Below, piece by piece: positions 1-8,275 of a stretch of 12,582 bases of DNA. Below the pieces are notes generated by a model that was not told the DNA's origin, searched no databases, and saw only the letters and a program-made list of their open reading frames with translations. This DNA is from an uncultured Lachnospiraceae bacterium. GTDB taxonomy: Bacteria > Bacillota_A > Clostridia > Lachnospirales > Lachnospiraceae. Position 1 is the first letter of the stretch. Each line of letters begins with the position of its first letter. Location: positions 1 through 12,582 of the forward strand of contig CACXGS010000314.1 of the NCBI GenBank assembly GCA_902767195.1, in the 5' to 3' direction. Both the position numbers and the translations under genes were made by a program.

Positions 1-908
1 CCCTGCATCTCAAGAGATGTGAAGTAGTTGCCTACCATAGTCTTATATACTTTAACACCCTTCTCAGCCAGAACTTCCTGAACATGGTTATTAACAATGA
101 AGAGCTCCATATTCGGTGTTCCGCCGGTACCATTAACAAGTACGCATACCTCATGTCCTGCGAAATCAAGATCGCCAAGGATCTTATCAAGCATCATATC
201 AACGATCTCATCAGCCGGAGCAACTTTCATCTTCTTAACACCGGGCTCACCATGAACGCCGATACCGATCTCCATCTCGTCCTCAGCCAGCTCGAATCCG
301 GGCTCACCTGCTGCGGGAACAGTACAAGGAGTAATAGCCATACTCATGGAACGAACATTGTCAATAGCCTTCTGGGATGCAGCCTTAACTTCTGCAAGGC
401 TTGCACCTGTCTCAGCCTTAGCACCTGTGATCTTGTGAACAAGAACAACACCTGCAATACCACGACGACCAACTGTGTAGGTAGATCCGTCTACTGCAAC
501 GTCATCATCGATAATAACCTGGTCAACTTCGATATCATCCATATCTCTGGCCATATCAGCAGCCATCTCGAAGTTCATAACATCGCCGGTATAGTTCATG
601 ATCAGCATCAGAACGCCGTTGCCATTGTCAATAGCCTTGATGCCTTCATAGATCATATCCGGTGTCGGAGAAGTAAATACAGCGCCTGCAACTGCAGCAT
701 CAAGCATACCTTTTCCAACGTATCCGCCAGCTACCGGCTCATGTCCGCTTCCGCCACCACTGATCAGAGCAACTTTGTCTGTCTTCTTCTCGGATCTTAC
801 AACAACGTTGCCAGCCTCAATTTTAGTAACGTACTGGGGATATGCTTTGCACATACCTGCGATCATCTGATTCTCAACCTGGTCAACTGCATTAATAATC
901 TTCTTCAC
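1..908 (-). CDS. dhaK: Dihydroxyacetone kinase subunit DhaK (3' end cut by window)
   Basis: This is the substrate-binding subunit of PTS-type dihydroxyacetone kinase, which binds dihydroxyacetone covalently while DhaL-ADP phosphorylates it in the cytoplasm. I translated 302 codons from the minus strand. The Gly-rich GGGSGHEP segment (about residues 51-58, His56), Asp109 in NYTGDV and His219 in GIGVHGEPG match the family's substrate-site His56, Asp109 and hemiaminal-forming His218 of the E. coli protein. The start is GTG at 906-908, preceded by AAGGAGG with good spacing; no better ATG lies nearby. About 30 C-terminal residues are expected beyond position 1. The usual partners dhaL and dhaM would lie further left and are not visible. 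The gene has its own promoter and is separated from rpsU by a terminator. Family and active site are clear; which phosphate donor system is used is inference. Confidence 0.95.
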   Translation of the reverse strand, partial: MKKIINAVDQVENQMIAGMCKAYPQYVTKIEAGNVVVRSEKKTDKVALISGGGSGHEPVAGGYVGKGMLDAAVAGAVFTSPTPDMIYEGIKAIDNGNGVLMLIMNYTGDVMNFEMAADMARDMDDIEVDQVIIDDDVAVDGSTYTVGRRGIAGVVLVHKITGAKAETGASLAEVKAASQKAIDNVRSMSMAITPCTVPAAGEPGFELAEDEMEIGIGVHGEPGVKKMKVAPADEIVDMMLDKILGDLDFAGHEVCVLVNGTGGTPNMELFIVNNHVQEVLAEKGVKVYKTMVGNYFTSLEMQ

Positions 909-973
909 CGTGCTTACCTCCTTATTACTTGCAAAAATAGCACTATTAATTACTTTGGTCAAAACATATAACT

Positions 974-989
974 TTGACCTTATAGTCAA
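974..989. promoter_or_regulatory. Operator-like dyad TTGAC-N6-GTCAA near the dhaK transcription start
   Basis: This is a perfect 5+5 inverted repeat with a 6-base spacer, centred just downstream of the dhaK -10 box, where a repressor would block transcription. The same half-sites and spacing occur at the PH-domain gene promoter (10190-10205). Regulator unknown; chance is possible because the half-site equals the -35 core. Confidence 0.35.
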
Positions 990-993
990 TGTT

Positions 994-1022
994 ATTATAA
1001 CACTGTTGCACAAGACGGTCAA
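994..1022 (-). promoter_or_regulatory. Sigma-A-type promoter of dhaK
   Basis: On the minus strand TTGACC (1022-1017) and TATAAT (999-994) are separated by exactly 17 bases, a near-consensus housekeeping promoter about 85 bases upstream of the dhaK GTG. A second, weaker pair, TTGACC (962-957) and TATTTT (939-934), also with 17-base spacing, lies closer to the gene and could be an alternative start. Called by eye. Confidence 0.75.
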
Positions 1023-1105
1023 TCGGATGCAGAACAAATTACATGAAAAACAGACAAAAATCATAAAAAAACATCTGCCATAAAAGCATAATCGCCCTGT
1101 GACAG

Positions 1106-1145
1106 AAAAAAAGATCCGCAGAAACATACTGCTTCTGCGGATCTT
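1106..1145 (-). terminator. Rho-independent terminator of rpsU
   Basis: A 13-bp perfect stem (AAGATCCGCAGAA at 1111-1123 pairing with 1133-1145) with a 9-base loop is followed on the minus strand by a run of T. It starts 15 bases after the rpsU stop and isolates rpsU from dhaK. Confidence 0.9.
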
Positions 1146-1160
1146 CAGCTTGCACAATAA

Positions 1161-1337
1161 TTATTTGTATTTACGCTTTCTGGCAGCTTCGGACTTCTTC
1201 TTACGCTTCACGCTGGGCTTCTCGTAATGCTCGCGCTTGCGGATCTCCTGCTGGATGCCCGCCTTAGCACAACTTCTCTTGAAACGACGAAGAGCGCTGT
1301 CCAGAGATTCGTTCTCTTTTACGATAATACTCGACAT
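1161..1337 (-). CDS. rpsU: 30S ribosomal protein S21 (bS21), 58 aa
   Basis: This is the small basic protein of the 30S subunit platform that contacts the 3' end of 16S rRNA near the anti-Shine-Dalgarno region. The translated 58 residues begin [20 protein letters not shown], continue with the family's [17 protein letters not shown] core and end in a Lys/Arg-rich tail, which is the usual length and layout for Firmicutes S21. The ATG at 1335-1337 sits behind GGAGGGAGG. The gene has its own promoter (1410-1437) and terminator (1106-1145), so it can be made as a monocistronic message. No terminator was seen between alaS and this promoter, so read-through from alaS is also possible. Confidence 0.97.
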   Translation of the reverse strand: MSSIIVKENESLDSALRRFKRSCAKAGIQQEIRKREHYEKPSVKRKKKSEAARKRKYK

Positions 1338-1357
1338 TAACTCACCTAACCTCCCTC

Positions 1358-1384
1358 CAGTTGTGAATTGTGCTAATACAACTG
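1358..1384 (-). repeat. Inverted repeat in the rpsU leader next to the ribosome binding site
   Basis: CAGTTGT (1358-1364) and ACAACTG (1378-1384) form a 7-bp stem with a 13-base loop in the rpsU 5' untranslated region. The 3' strand of the stem ends directly at the GGAGGGAGG ribosome binding site (about 1350-1357), so folding could change access to it. I do not recognise a catalogued leader motif. Confidence 0.4.
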
Positions 1385-1409
1385 TCTGGGTATTTTTGCA
1401 CTGTTCTAT

Positions 1410-1437
1410 ATTATAACATAATCAGGACTCTCGTCAA
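1410..1437 (-). promoter_or_regulatory. Promoter of rpsU (extended -10)
   Basis: On the minus strand TTGACG (1437-1432), a 16-base spacer and TATAAT (1415-1410) preceded by TG-N give a strong extended -10 promoter. It lies between the alaS stop and rpsU, with a leader of about 65 bases. Confidence 0.8.
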
Positions 1438-1455
1438 CTGATTTTTTCAAAAAGT

Positions 1456-4095
1456 TTATGCCAGCTGGGCAGATGCCAGTTCTACGGCTTTATCCAGGGC
1501 ATCTTTAATCCCTGCCGGATTCTTTCCGCCGGCCTGAGCCATGTTGGGACGTCCGCCGCCGCCGCCACCGACAAGTTTAGCAGCGTCTTTGATGATCTTC
1601 CCGGCATGAGCACCGGCTTTTACCGCGTCATCAGTAGCGGTAACAATCAGGTTGACCTTATCCCCGTTGTCAGAAGCCAGGACAACAACTCCGCTGCCTA
1701 TCTTGACCTTAAGGTCATCGGACAGGGTACGAAGGGCGTTCATGTCTACATTCTTCACGGATACCGGAAGGATCTTCCACTCGCCGGATTCCACCACATT
1801 GCCCATCACATCAGCGGCCTCACTCTTGGCAATCTGATCTTTGAGCTTCTCATTCTCAGAAGAGAGGGCCTTGATCTCATCCAACAGAGCGTGGATCCGG
1901 GATGTCAGGTTATGAGGCTCTGTTCTGGCTGCCCTGGCTGCTTCCAGAAGAGTATCTTCTTCCTCGTGATAATAATGAAGAACATTATCTCCCGTAAGAG
2001 CTTCCACACGGCGCACGCCTGCTGCTACCGCTCCCTCGGAAAGGATCTTAAATGTCTTGATATCGCCTGTATTCCGGACATGGGTTCCTCCGCAGAACTC
2101 TTTGGAAAAGTCTCCCATGCTGACTACACGGACCTTCTCCCCGTACTTCTCTCCGAAAAGAGCCATGGCGCCGGTCTTTTTGGCCTCATCCACAGTCATG
2201 ATATCGGTAGATACCGGAATGGCCTCTTCAATCTTATCGTTAACGATATCTTCTACTGCCTTCATCTCTTCAGGAGTCAGAGCCTGGAAATGAGTGAAGT
2301 CAAAACGAAGACGGTCTTTATCCACATAGGAACCCTTCTGTTCTACATGGGTTCCAAGAACTGTACGAAGAGCTTTCTGAAGAAGGTGGGTAGCGCTGTG
2401 GTTCTTTGCGGTATCCCCGCGCTGCTTCTTATTGATGGCCAGAGTAACCTGGTCACCGGTCTTAAACATTCCTCTGCTAACACGGCCGATATGTCCTACT
2501 TTGTCACCCAGAAGCTTAACGGTATCTTCCACCACAAACTCCCCGTCGGGACCGGTGATGATTCCGGAATCAGCATGCTGGCCGCCGCCGGTAGCGTAGA
2601 AAGGTGTTGCCTCTACAAAAATGGTTCCCACCTGTCCGTCCGTCAGGGCTTCTGTAATCTCCTCTTCCGTGGTCATCACGGTGATGGGGGAGGTGTATTC
2701 CGAATGATCATAGCCCACAAACTGTGTCGTGATTCTGGGGTCGATGGACTCGTATACCGTCACGTCGGCTCCCATATAATTCGTAACCTTTCTGGCATTT
2801 CTGGCCTTGACCCTCTGCTCTTCCATCAGGGCCTTAAAACCATCTTCATCGATGGAGAAGCCTTTCTCTTCAAGGATCTCTCTGGTGAGGTCCAGCGGGA
2901 ATCCGTAGGTATCATAAAGCTTAAAGGCATCTTCTCCGGAAAGCTCTTTACTTCCCTCGCTGACCATCTTAGCTTCCAGTTCATCCAGAATCTTCAGGCC
3001 CTGGTCAATGGTTTTGTTAAAGCTGTTCTCTTCCTGGGTAAGAACCTTAAAGATCAGTTCTCTCTTCTCGAAGAGTTCGGGATAGCCGTCTTTGGATCCC
3101 TCAATCACGGTCTTGCTGAGCTCTGCAAGGAACTTGCCCTCGATCCCCAGAAGACGTCCGTGCCTTGCCGCACGACGGATAATTCGACGCAGAACATAGC
3201 CCCGGCCCTCGTTGCTGGGGGTGATACCGTCGGAAATCATAAAGGTGGCAGACCGGATATGGTCAGTAATCAGACGAATGGAAACGTCATCTTCATAGTC
3301 TGTATGGTACGTCTTGCCGGCCATCTCACAGACCTTGTCCCTAAGAGAGCGGATCGTGTCCACATCAAAAATGGAATCCACTTCCTGGACAACAACAGCC
3401 AGACGCTCCAGTCCCATACCGGTGTCAATGTTCTTATTCTGAAGAGTGGTGTAATTGTTGTGCCCGTCATTCTCGAACTGGGTAAATACATTATTCCACA
3501 CCTCAATATAACGGTCACAGTCACAGCCGACCGTACAATCCGGCTTTCCGCAGCCGTATTTCTCACCACGGTCATAATAAATCTCGGAACAGGGACCGCA
3601 GGGACCTGCGCCATGCTCCCAGAAATTATCTTCCTTACCGAAACGGAAAATACGTTCCGGGGCGATGCCCACATCGTCTCTCCAGATGTCAAAAGCCTCA
3701 TCATCATCCAGATATACAGAAGGGTACAGACGGTCCGGATCCAGACCTACTGTCTCTGTCAGGAACTCCCAGGACCACGCAATCGCCTCTTTCTTAAAAT
3801 AATCTCCGAAAGAGAAATTGCCCAGCATCTCAAAGAAGGTGCCATGACGGGCTGTCTTTCCCACGTTCTCAATATCTCCGGTACGAATACACTTCTGGCA
3901 GGTGGCCACCCTGCGTCTGGGCGGGATCTCCTGTCCGGTGAAATATGGCTTTAAAGGAGCCATACCGGCATTGATCAGCAGAAGACTGTTATCATTATGC
4001 GGCACCAGCGAAAAGCTGTTCATTATAAGGTGTCCTTTGCTTTCGAAAAAGTCCAGAAACATTTTTCGAAGTTCGTTTACTCCGTATTTTTTCAA
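1456..4095 (-). CDS. alaS: Alanine-tRNA ligase, 879 aa
   Basis: Cytoplasmic class II synthetase that charges tRNA-Ala. In order it shows the aminoacylation core (about 1-250, with RVATCQKCIRTGDIENVGKT and the HGTFFEMLGNFSFGDYF segment), a tRNA-recognition helical region, the editing domain with zinc-binding HSATH (His566, His570) and CGGTH (Cys668, His672), and a C-terminal C-Ala domain ending with a glycine-rich GGGGGGRPNMAQAGG segment (843-857). A cysteine cluster at 182-193 (Cys182, 187, 191, 193) is an insertion seen in a subset of bacterial AlaRS and may bind zinc. Length fits the family (E. coli 876). The start is a rare TTG at 4093-4095, chosen because GGAGGG lies 7 bases upstream and the N-terminus then aligns. 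It is downstream of the 47-aa peptide gene and probably shares its promoter. No T-box leader is visible upstream. Confidence 0.98.
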   Translation of the reverse strand: MKKYGVNELRKMFLDFFESKGHLIMNSFSLVPHNDNSLLLINAGMAPLKPYFTGQEIPPRRRVATCQKCIRTGDIENVGKTARHGTFFEMLGNFSFGDYFKKEAIAWSWEFLTETVGLDPDRLYPSVYLDDDEAFDIWRDDVGIAPERIFRFGKEDNFWEHGAGPCGPCSEIYYDRGEKYGCGKPDCTVGCDCDRYIEVWNNVFTQFENDGHNNYTTLQNKNIDTGMGLERLAVVVQEVDSIFDVDTIRSLRDKVCEMAGKTYHTDYEDDVSIRLITDHIRSATFMISDGITPSNEGRGYVLRRIIRRAARHGRLLGIEGKFLAELSKTVIEGSKDGYPELFEKRELIFKVLTQEENSFNKTIDQGLKILDELEAKMVSEGSKELSGEDAFKLYDTYGFPLDLTREILEEKGFSIDEDGFKALMEEQRVKARNARKVTNYMGADVTVYESIDPRITTQFVGYDHSEYTSPITVMTTEEEITEALTDGQVGTIFVEATPFYATGGGQHADSGIITGPDGEFVVEDTVKLLGDKVGHIGRVSRGMFKTGDQVTLAINKKQRGDTAKNHSATHLLQKALRTVLGTHVEQKGSYVDKDRLRFDFTHFQALTPEEMKAVEDIVNDKIEEAIPVSTDIMTVDEAKKTGAMALFGEKYGEKVRVVSMGDFSKEFCGGTHVRNTGDIKTFKILSEGAVAAGVRRVEALTGDNVLHYYHEEEDTLLEAARAARTEPHNLTSRIHALLDEIKALSSENEKLKDQIAKSEAADVMGNVVESGEWKILPVSVKNVDMNALRTLSDDLKVKIGSGVVVLASDNGDKVNLIVTATDDAVKAGAHAGKIIKDAAKLVGGGGGGRPNMAQAGGKNPAGIKDALDKAVELASAQLA

Positions 4096-4134
4096 AACGT
4101 TACCCTCCTGAATCTATTATGAATCGTTTCTGAT

Positions 4135-4156
4135 TCTAATCTGAATCTAATCTGAA
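4135..4156. repeat. Two tandem copies of an 11-bp unit
   Basis: The unit TCTAATCTGAA occurs twice head to tail in the 80-base gap between the 47-aa peptide gene and alaS. Nothing else is evident in this gap beyond weak 5-bp hairpins and the alaS ribosome binding site. Function unknown. Confidence 0.5.
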
Positions 4157-4175
4157 TGGATCTTTATCCATGCTA

Positions 4176-4319
4176 TTACTTTTTCTTGTCTTCGTTATTC
4201 TTTCCGGCAGATCTCATATTGTGAATCTTCTTACCACAGAGAACTCCCAATACTGCCACTACAGCATAAACTAAAAAGGAGACTGCGTATTGGGCAAATG
4301 CTCCTAGTACAGCTGACAT
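4176..4319 (-). CDS. 47-aa single-pass membrane peptide, unrecognised
   Basis: A short open frame on the minus strand: ATG at 4317-4319, stop TAA at 4176-4178. AAGGAGGG sits 5 bases upstream of the ATG, as strong a ribosome binding site as any in the window. The peptide starts MSAVLGAFAQYAVSFLVYAV, has one hydrophobic helix (about residues 4-28), then a basic, charged tail (GKKIHNMRSAGK, ending NEDKKK). This predicts an N-out, C-in membrane peptide by the positive-inside rule. It lies between hisIE and alaS, 67 bases after the hisIE stop, with its own promoter (4375-4403). I do not recognise the family and assign no function. Confidence 0.75.
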   Translation of the reverse strand: MSAVLGAFAQYAVSFLVYAVVAVLGVLCGKKIHNMRSAGKNNEDKKK

Positions 4320-4374
4320 ATTAACCCTCCTTCTGGTTTGCCTTTCTTTTGATAAACATACTTATGGCGTTGTA

Positions 4375-4403
4375 ATCATAGCATAACTAATGACGCTGTG
4401 CAA
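4375..4403 (-). promoter_or_regulatory. Internal promoter for the 47-aa peptide gene and alaS
   Basis: On the minus strand TTGCAC (4403-4398), a 17-base spacer and TATGAT (4380-4375), preceded by TG-N, overlap the last codons and stop of hisIE. This would let the peptide gene and alaS be transcribed when the his operon is off. Called by eye. Confidence 0.55.
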
Positions 4404-5664
4404 GCTCGTCCGTGATTTCTTTCCAGGTCAGGTCGCGGTCTGCCATCAGCACCATCATATGATAGAGAAAATCACAGATCTCGTACTTCAATTCCTCCGA
4501 ATCGGGATTCTTGGCGGCGATCACGATCTCCGTCGCTTCCTCTCCCACTTTCTTGAGAATTTTATCCACTCCCTGGTCAAAGAGATAGTTGGTGTAAGAG
4601 CCTTCCTTGGGATGGTCTTTTCGTTCTATGATGGTATCGTAAACCTGCTGGAAAATCTCCAGAGGATTATTGGTATCGGTTTCCTTTTCCAAAAGGCTCG
4701 TGTAGAAACAGGTCCGGTTGCCGGTATGGCAGGCTGCTCCCACCTGGGCTACCTTTGCCAGCAAAGTGTCCCGGTCACAGTCAATGCTCAGGGACTTGAC
4801 ATACTGAAAATGTCCCGAAGTATCTCCTTTGGTCCAGAGCTCCTGCCGGCTTCTGCTGTAATAGGTCATCTTCCCGGTTGCGATGGTCTTCTCAAAAGAT
4901 TCCTTTGTCATGTAAGCCAGCATGAGGACTTCCCCGGTCTTATAATCCTGAGTGATACAGGGGATCATGCCCTGACTGTTCAACTTAAATTCGTCAAAAT
5001 CCATCGCGCTTTCGAAAAGATTCATGGGAATTCTGTTCCCGGCAAGTGCCTGCTTGAGTCCCATCATATCCTTCCTTTCGGAATCGGACAGGATCAGGGC
5101 GTCCGGCATAGACATTCTGATCTGGTCGGAGAGGGCAGCCGGATCATCGGAGAGGGAAAACAGCATCATGGGCATAGACAGATGATATTTCAGATAATCT
5201 GCCGTATGGCAGTATTCCTTATCCGAACAGTCCCCTGAGAGAAGAATTCCTCCGAATCCCTCTTCATCCAGGCAAGCCTGTACTCTTTCAAGGGTCTCCT
5301 CGGGTTTCCCGGCAGGAATCATCCGAAAGATTCTCTCTGCTCCAAAGCGTCCGATTGCCTCCTTTATGGCCTCTTTCACGCCCTCGGAATCTTCTGCACC
5401 CTCCATAGAAACCACCACAGTGCGGGCACCTGCATAGACCATTTTTTTAATGTCTTCAAATCTTCGGACAGCACCATGTACGATCAGGGGAATATCGCTG
5501 TTCCTGCTGATCTCCTGGATAGTCCGGATATCACCGTGACCGCCCTCCTCGAAGGAAGCGCTGTCATAAAAGTATAATTCATCGGCTCCGCAGTTGTCAT
5601 AATAAACAGCATCTTCAAGGGGATGCTCCGGATCAATCTGCGCGACCAGTTTTATATAATCCAT
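4387..5664 (-). CDS. hisIE: HisIE bifunctional enzyme with an N-terminal HisF/HisA-like barrel domain, 425 aa
   Basis: It carries out steps 2 and 3 of histidine synthesis: phosphoribosyl-ATP pyrophosphohydrolase (HisE) and phosphoribosyl-AMP cyclohydrolase (HisI). HisI spans about 222-325, with the metal-site segments IDCDRD (294-299) and ACHTGNRTC (311-319). HisE spans about 335-425, with [13 protein letters not shown] and the [13 protein letters not shown] helix. Ordinary HisIE is about 200 residues. Here some 215 extra N-terminal residues resemble the HisF/HisA (beta-alpha)8 barrel: Asp11 sits where the catalytic Asp of HisF lies, followed by GADELYFYD (26-34) and [23 protein letters not shown] (58-80). 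The second catalytic Asp and the phosphate-binding glycine motifs look lost, so this half is probably not a normal HisF or HisA. ATG at 5662-5664 follows AAAGGA, 19 bases after hisB. No break or frameshift is seen, so the fusion looks real. Confidence 0.95.
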   Translation of the reverse strand: MDYIKLVAQIDPEHPLEDAVYYDNCGADELYFYDSASFEEGGHGDIRTIQEISRNSDIPLIVHGAVRRFEDIKKMVYAGARTVVVSMEGAEDSEGVKEAIKEAIGRFGAERIFRMIPAGKPEETLERVQACLDEEGFGGILLSGDCSDKEYCHTADYLKYHLSMPMMLFSLSDDPAALSDQIRMSMPDALILSDSERKDMMGLKQALAGNRIPMNLFESAMDFDEFKLNSQGMIPCITQDYKTGEVLMLAYMTKESFEKTIATGKMTYYSRSRQELWTKGDTSGHFQYVKSLSIDCDRDTLLAKVAQVGAACHTGNRTCFYTSLLEKETDTNNPLEIFQQVYDTIIERKDHPKEGSYTNYLFDQGVDKILKKVGEEATEIVIAAKNPDSEELKYEICDFLYHMMVLMADRDLTWKEITDELAQRH

Positions 5665-5683
5665 GGGTTAAAGTCCTTTCTGC

Positions 5684-6277
5684 TTACAACGACCCTTTGG
5701 TGGACAGGACATCCACGATTCGGGGATCAAAGGAAACTGCCTCATCCAAAGCCCTTGCAAAAGCTTTGAAGGCTGCTTCCATTATATGATGATTATTGCT
5801 CCCGTGGATCAGCTTCAAATGCAGGTTCATGGCTGCGGCATAGGAGACAGCATAGAAAAACTCCCGAACCATCTCTGTGTCAAATGCTCCGACTTTCTCC
5901 ACAGTAAAAGGAATGTCACAGACAAGGTATGGTCTTCCGCAAAGGTCTACTGCGCTCATCACCAGGGTTTCATCCATGGGGAGAAGGGAACTTCCGTAAC
6001 GGCGGATTCCTTTTTTATCTCCGGCTGCCTCCAGAATAGCCTGGCCCAGAACGATCCCGGTGTCCTCAATGGTATGGTGGCAATCCACGTGAAGGTCTCC
6101 CTCCACCTTGCAGTCAAGGTCGAAGAAACCATGACGGGCAAAACTGTTCAGCATATGATCAAAGAAACCGATCCCGGTATCTGCTTTGCACTGTCCGCTG
6201 CCGTCCAGGTTCAGATCGATCACAATCTTTGTCTCACTTGTGGTGCGCTCTATATGCGCTGTCCTCTTATTTTTCAT
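5684..6277 (-). CDS. hisB: Imidazoleglycerol-phosphate dehydratase, 197 aa
   Basis: It converts imidazole-glycerol phosphate to imidazole-acetol phosphate (histidine step 7). It is a monofunctional IGPD of typical length without the phosphatase domain found in E. coli HisB. The two pseudo-repeats carry the manganese-binding signatures FFDHML (38-43) with HHTIED (67-72) and NNHHIMEA (161-168). I choose ATG at 6275-6277: AGGAGGA lies 9 bases upstream, inside the end of hisD. A GTG at 6284-6286 would give 200 residues, but it abuts the ribosome binding site and overlaps the hisD stop, so it is unlikely. The gene is translationally close-coupled to hisD. The histidinol-phosphate phosphatase must be encoded elsewhere. 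Confidence 0.96.
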   Translation of the reverse strand: MKNKRTAHIERTTSETKIVIDLNLDGSGQCKADTGIGFFDHMLNSFARHGFFDLDCKVEGDLHVDCHHTIEDTGIVLGQAILEAAGDKKGIRRYGSSLLPMDETLVMSAVDLCGRPYLVCDIPFTVEKVGAFDTEMVREFFYAVSYAAAMNLHLKLIHGSNNHHIMEAAFKAFARALDEAVSFDPRIVDVLSTKGSL

Positions 6278-6282
6278 CAATA

Positions 6283-7578
6283 TCACTCCTCCTCGAAACG
6301 GACGGCTATGGAATTGGCATGGGCCGTCAGATGTTCCGCCCTGGCGAAGGTTTCTATTTCCTTATGCACCGCTTTAAGCGCTTCTTTTGAATAATAAATG
6401 ATACTGGACTTCTTTATAAAATCATCCACGTTCAGAGGGGAGAAGAACTTGGCTGTCCCATTGGTAGGAAGAACGTGGTTGGGTCCGGCGAAATAATCTC
6501 CCAGGGGCTCGGAACTGTACTCTCCGATGAAAATAGCTCCGGCATTGCGGATCTTTGTCATCACCTCAAAGGGATTGGCTGTCACAATTTCCAGGTGTTC
6601 GGAAGCAATCTCATTGGCCACATCTATGGCCTGGTCCAGATCTTCTGCCTCCAGAATATAGCCGAAATTTTCCAGAGACGATCTAATGATATCTGCTCTG
6701 GACAAAGTCTTCAGATACTCTTCAATCTCCCTGGGCACTTCCTCCGCCAGTCTCCTGCTGGTCGTTACCAGGATAGCGCTGGCCAGCTGGTCATGCTCTG
6801 CCTGGGACAGGAGGTCTGCTGCCACATAATGGGCATTGGCCGTGTCATCCGCAAGAACCAGGATCTCACTGGGTCCGGCGATGGAATCGATGCTCACATG
6901 CCCGTACACCTCTTTCTTGGCCAGGGCAACATAAATGTTGCCGGGTCCTACGATTTTGTCCACCTTTTTGATGGATTCTGTTCCGTAGGCCAGGGCTGCA
7001 ATGGCCTGGGCTCCTCCTACTTTATAAATGTGTGTGGCCCCGGCTTCGTGGGCAGCCACAAGAGTGGCCGGAGTGATCTTTCCCTCCCGGTCAGGAGGAG
7101 TCACCATGACAATCTTCTCTACACCGGCTACCTTGGCCGGCACAATATTCATCAGTACGGAAGAGGGATAGGCTGCCTTCCCTCCCGGGACGTAGACCCC
7201 CACTGAAGCAAGAGGCATGATCTTCTGGCCAAGGATGGTCCCGTCAGGCCTGGCATCAAACCAGCTGTTTCTCTTCTGCTTTTCATGATAGGACCGGATG
7301 TTTACGAGAGCTTTCCGGATTACCTCCACCAGGCTTTCGTCCACCTGGTCATAGGCTTCCCGGATCTCTTCTCCCGTCACCTGAAGTGAATCCCTGTCCA
7401 GACGGCAATGGTCAAACTTCTCCGTGTAAGAAAACATGGCCTCGTCGCCGCCTTCCCGGACATCATTCAGGATGGCCCGGACAGCCTTCTCATAGTCTCC
7501 GTATTGATTGGGACTTCTTTTGAGAAGGTCACTCAGGATATTGTTAATATTGTCTCCGGATACTTTACATATTTTCAT
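6283..7578 (-). CDS. hisD: Histidinol dehydrogenase, 431 aa
   Basis: A zinc- and NAD-dependent enzyme for the last two steps (histidinol to histidinal to histidine). The full family length is present. Seen in the sequence: the cofactor region with VGGAQAIAALAYGT (187-200), the signature VGPGNIYVALAKKEVYG (210-226) and SIAGPSEILVLAD. Zinc ligands fit Gln259 and His262 in SQAEHD, Asp361 and His420; the catalytic pair Glu327-His328 is in ASEHLE. ATG at 7576-7578 follows TGAGGAAAT. It is 37 bases after the hisG stop, and its own stop lies within the ribosome binding region of hisB, pointing to a single operon message. Confidence 0.98.
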   Translation of the reverse strand: MKICKVSGDNINNILSDLLKRSPNQYGDYEKAVRAILNDVREGGDEAMFSYTEKFDHCRLDRDSLQVTGEEIREAYDQVDESLVEVIRKALVNIRSYHEKQKRNSWFDARPDGTILGQKIMPLASVGVYVPGGKAAYPSSVLMNIVPAKVAGVEKIVMVTPPDREGKITPATLVAAHEAGATHIYKVGGAQAIAALAYGTESIKKVDKIVGPGNIYVALAKKEVYGHVSIDSIAGPSEILVLADDTANAHYVAADLLSQAEHDQLASAILVTTSRRLAEEVPREIEEYLKTLSRADIIRSSLENFGYILEAEDLDQAIDVANEIASEHLEIVTANPFEVMTKIRNAGAIFIGEYSSEPLGDYFAGPNHVLPTNGTAKFFSPLNVDDFIKKSSIIYYSKEALKAVHKEIETFARAEHLTAHANSIAVRFEEE

Positions 7579-7615
7579 ATTATTTCCTCATTATTCTATG
7601 TCGAATTCCTGGTCG

Positions 7616-8275
7616 TCAGGGGCAATTCCCCTCTTTCCTCTCCTTCAGATCTCTGAGATCACGAATCAGCCGGCTGATCCTCTCCTGTTCCATCTTCAGA
7701 CTGACCTGGTTCACCACCATCCTCGCGGACAGATCACAGATCTCCTCCAATACCGCCAGACCATTGGCCTTCAGAGTGGAACCTGTCTCCACAATATCAA
7801 CGATCACTTCCGACAAACCCACTATAGGAGCCAGTTCCACGGAACCGTTGAGCTTGATGATCTCCACGGTCTGATATTTTTCATTATAAAAATAATCCTT
7901 AGCAATGTTGGGGTACTTGGATGCCACCCGGATCAGCTCACCGTGCTTCAGCTTATCTCTGGAATCTTCAGGCCCGCAGACACACATTTTACAGGCGCCA
8001 AATCCCAGATCCAGCATCTCATAAAGGCTGCGGCCTTCCTCCAGGATAGTGTCAGCGCCAACTACGCCGATATCCGCCGCCCCGTACTCCACGTAAGTGG
8101 GTACATCCGAAGCCTTTGCCAGGAAGAACTTGAGCTTTCTCTCTTCATTGACAAAGATCAGTTTTCTGGTATTCTTATCTTTCATAGCCTCGCAGGATAT
8201 TCCAAGTTCCTCAAACCAGGCCATGGTAGTCCTGGCCAGTCTGCCTTTGGCCAGTGCAAGTGTAAGATATCTCAT
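7616..8275 (-). CDS. hisG: ATP phosphoribosyltransferase, short form (HisG-S), 219 aa
   Basis: First committed step of histidine synthesis: ATP plus PRPP to phosphoribosyl-ATP. At 219 residues it lacks the C-terminal regulatory ACT-like domain of long HisG, so it should act as a hetero-octamer with HisZ, which is encoded directly upstream. Seen: LALAKGRL at the N-terminus, [19 protein letters not shown] (57-75), and the PRPP-binding loop [11 protein letters not shown] (163-173). The ATG at 8273-8275 follows the hisZ stop with no gap, and GGGAGGAG in the end of hisZ supplies the ribosome binding site. This tight coupling suits making two subunits in equal amounts. Feedback inhibition by histidine is expected to act through HisZ. 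Confidence 0.97.
   Translation of the reverse strand: MRYLTLALAKGRLARTTMAWFEELGISCEAMKDKNTRKLIFVNEERKLKFFLAKASDVPTYVEYGAADIGVVGADTILEEGRSLYEMLDLGFGACKMCVCGPEDSRDKLKHGELIRVASKYPNIAKDYFYNEKYQTVEIIKLNGSVELAPIVGLSEVIVDIVETGSTLKANGLAVLEEICDLSARMVVNQVSLKMEQERISRLIRDLRDLKERKEGNCP

Noticed and set aside
84..971. 295-codon plus-strand frame opposite dhaK
   Set aside because: Composition (rich in Asn, Cys, Ser, His) is typical of antisense translation; DhaK on the minus strand has its full set of catalytic residues.
1606..3954. 782-codon open frame on the plus strand opposite alaS
   Set aside because: It is the antisense of a fully convincing AlaRS. Its protein has no recognisable motifs, and the long frame comes from codon bias on the other strand.
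4311..4319. Shared start sequence ATGTCAGCTGTAC between the 47-aa gene and the PH-domain gene (10118-10130)
   Set aside because: The match is about 13 bases and the proteins diverge at once; chance at start codons is the simpler reading.
4096..4400. T-box leader for alaS
   Set aside because: No AGGGTGGNACCGCG-like antiterminator sequence and no terminator stem with a T run are present; the space is taken by the 47-aa gene.
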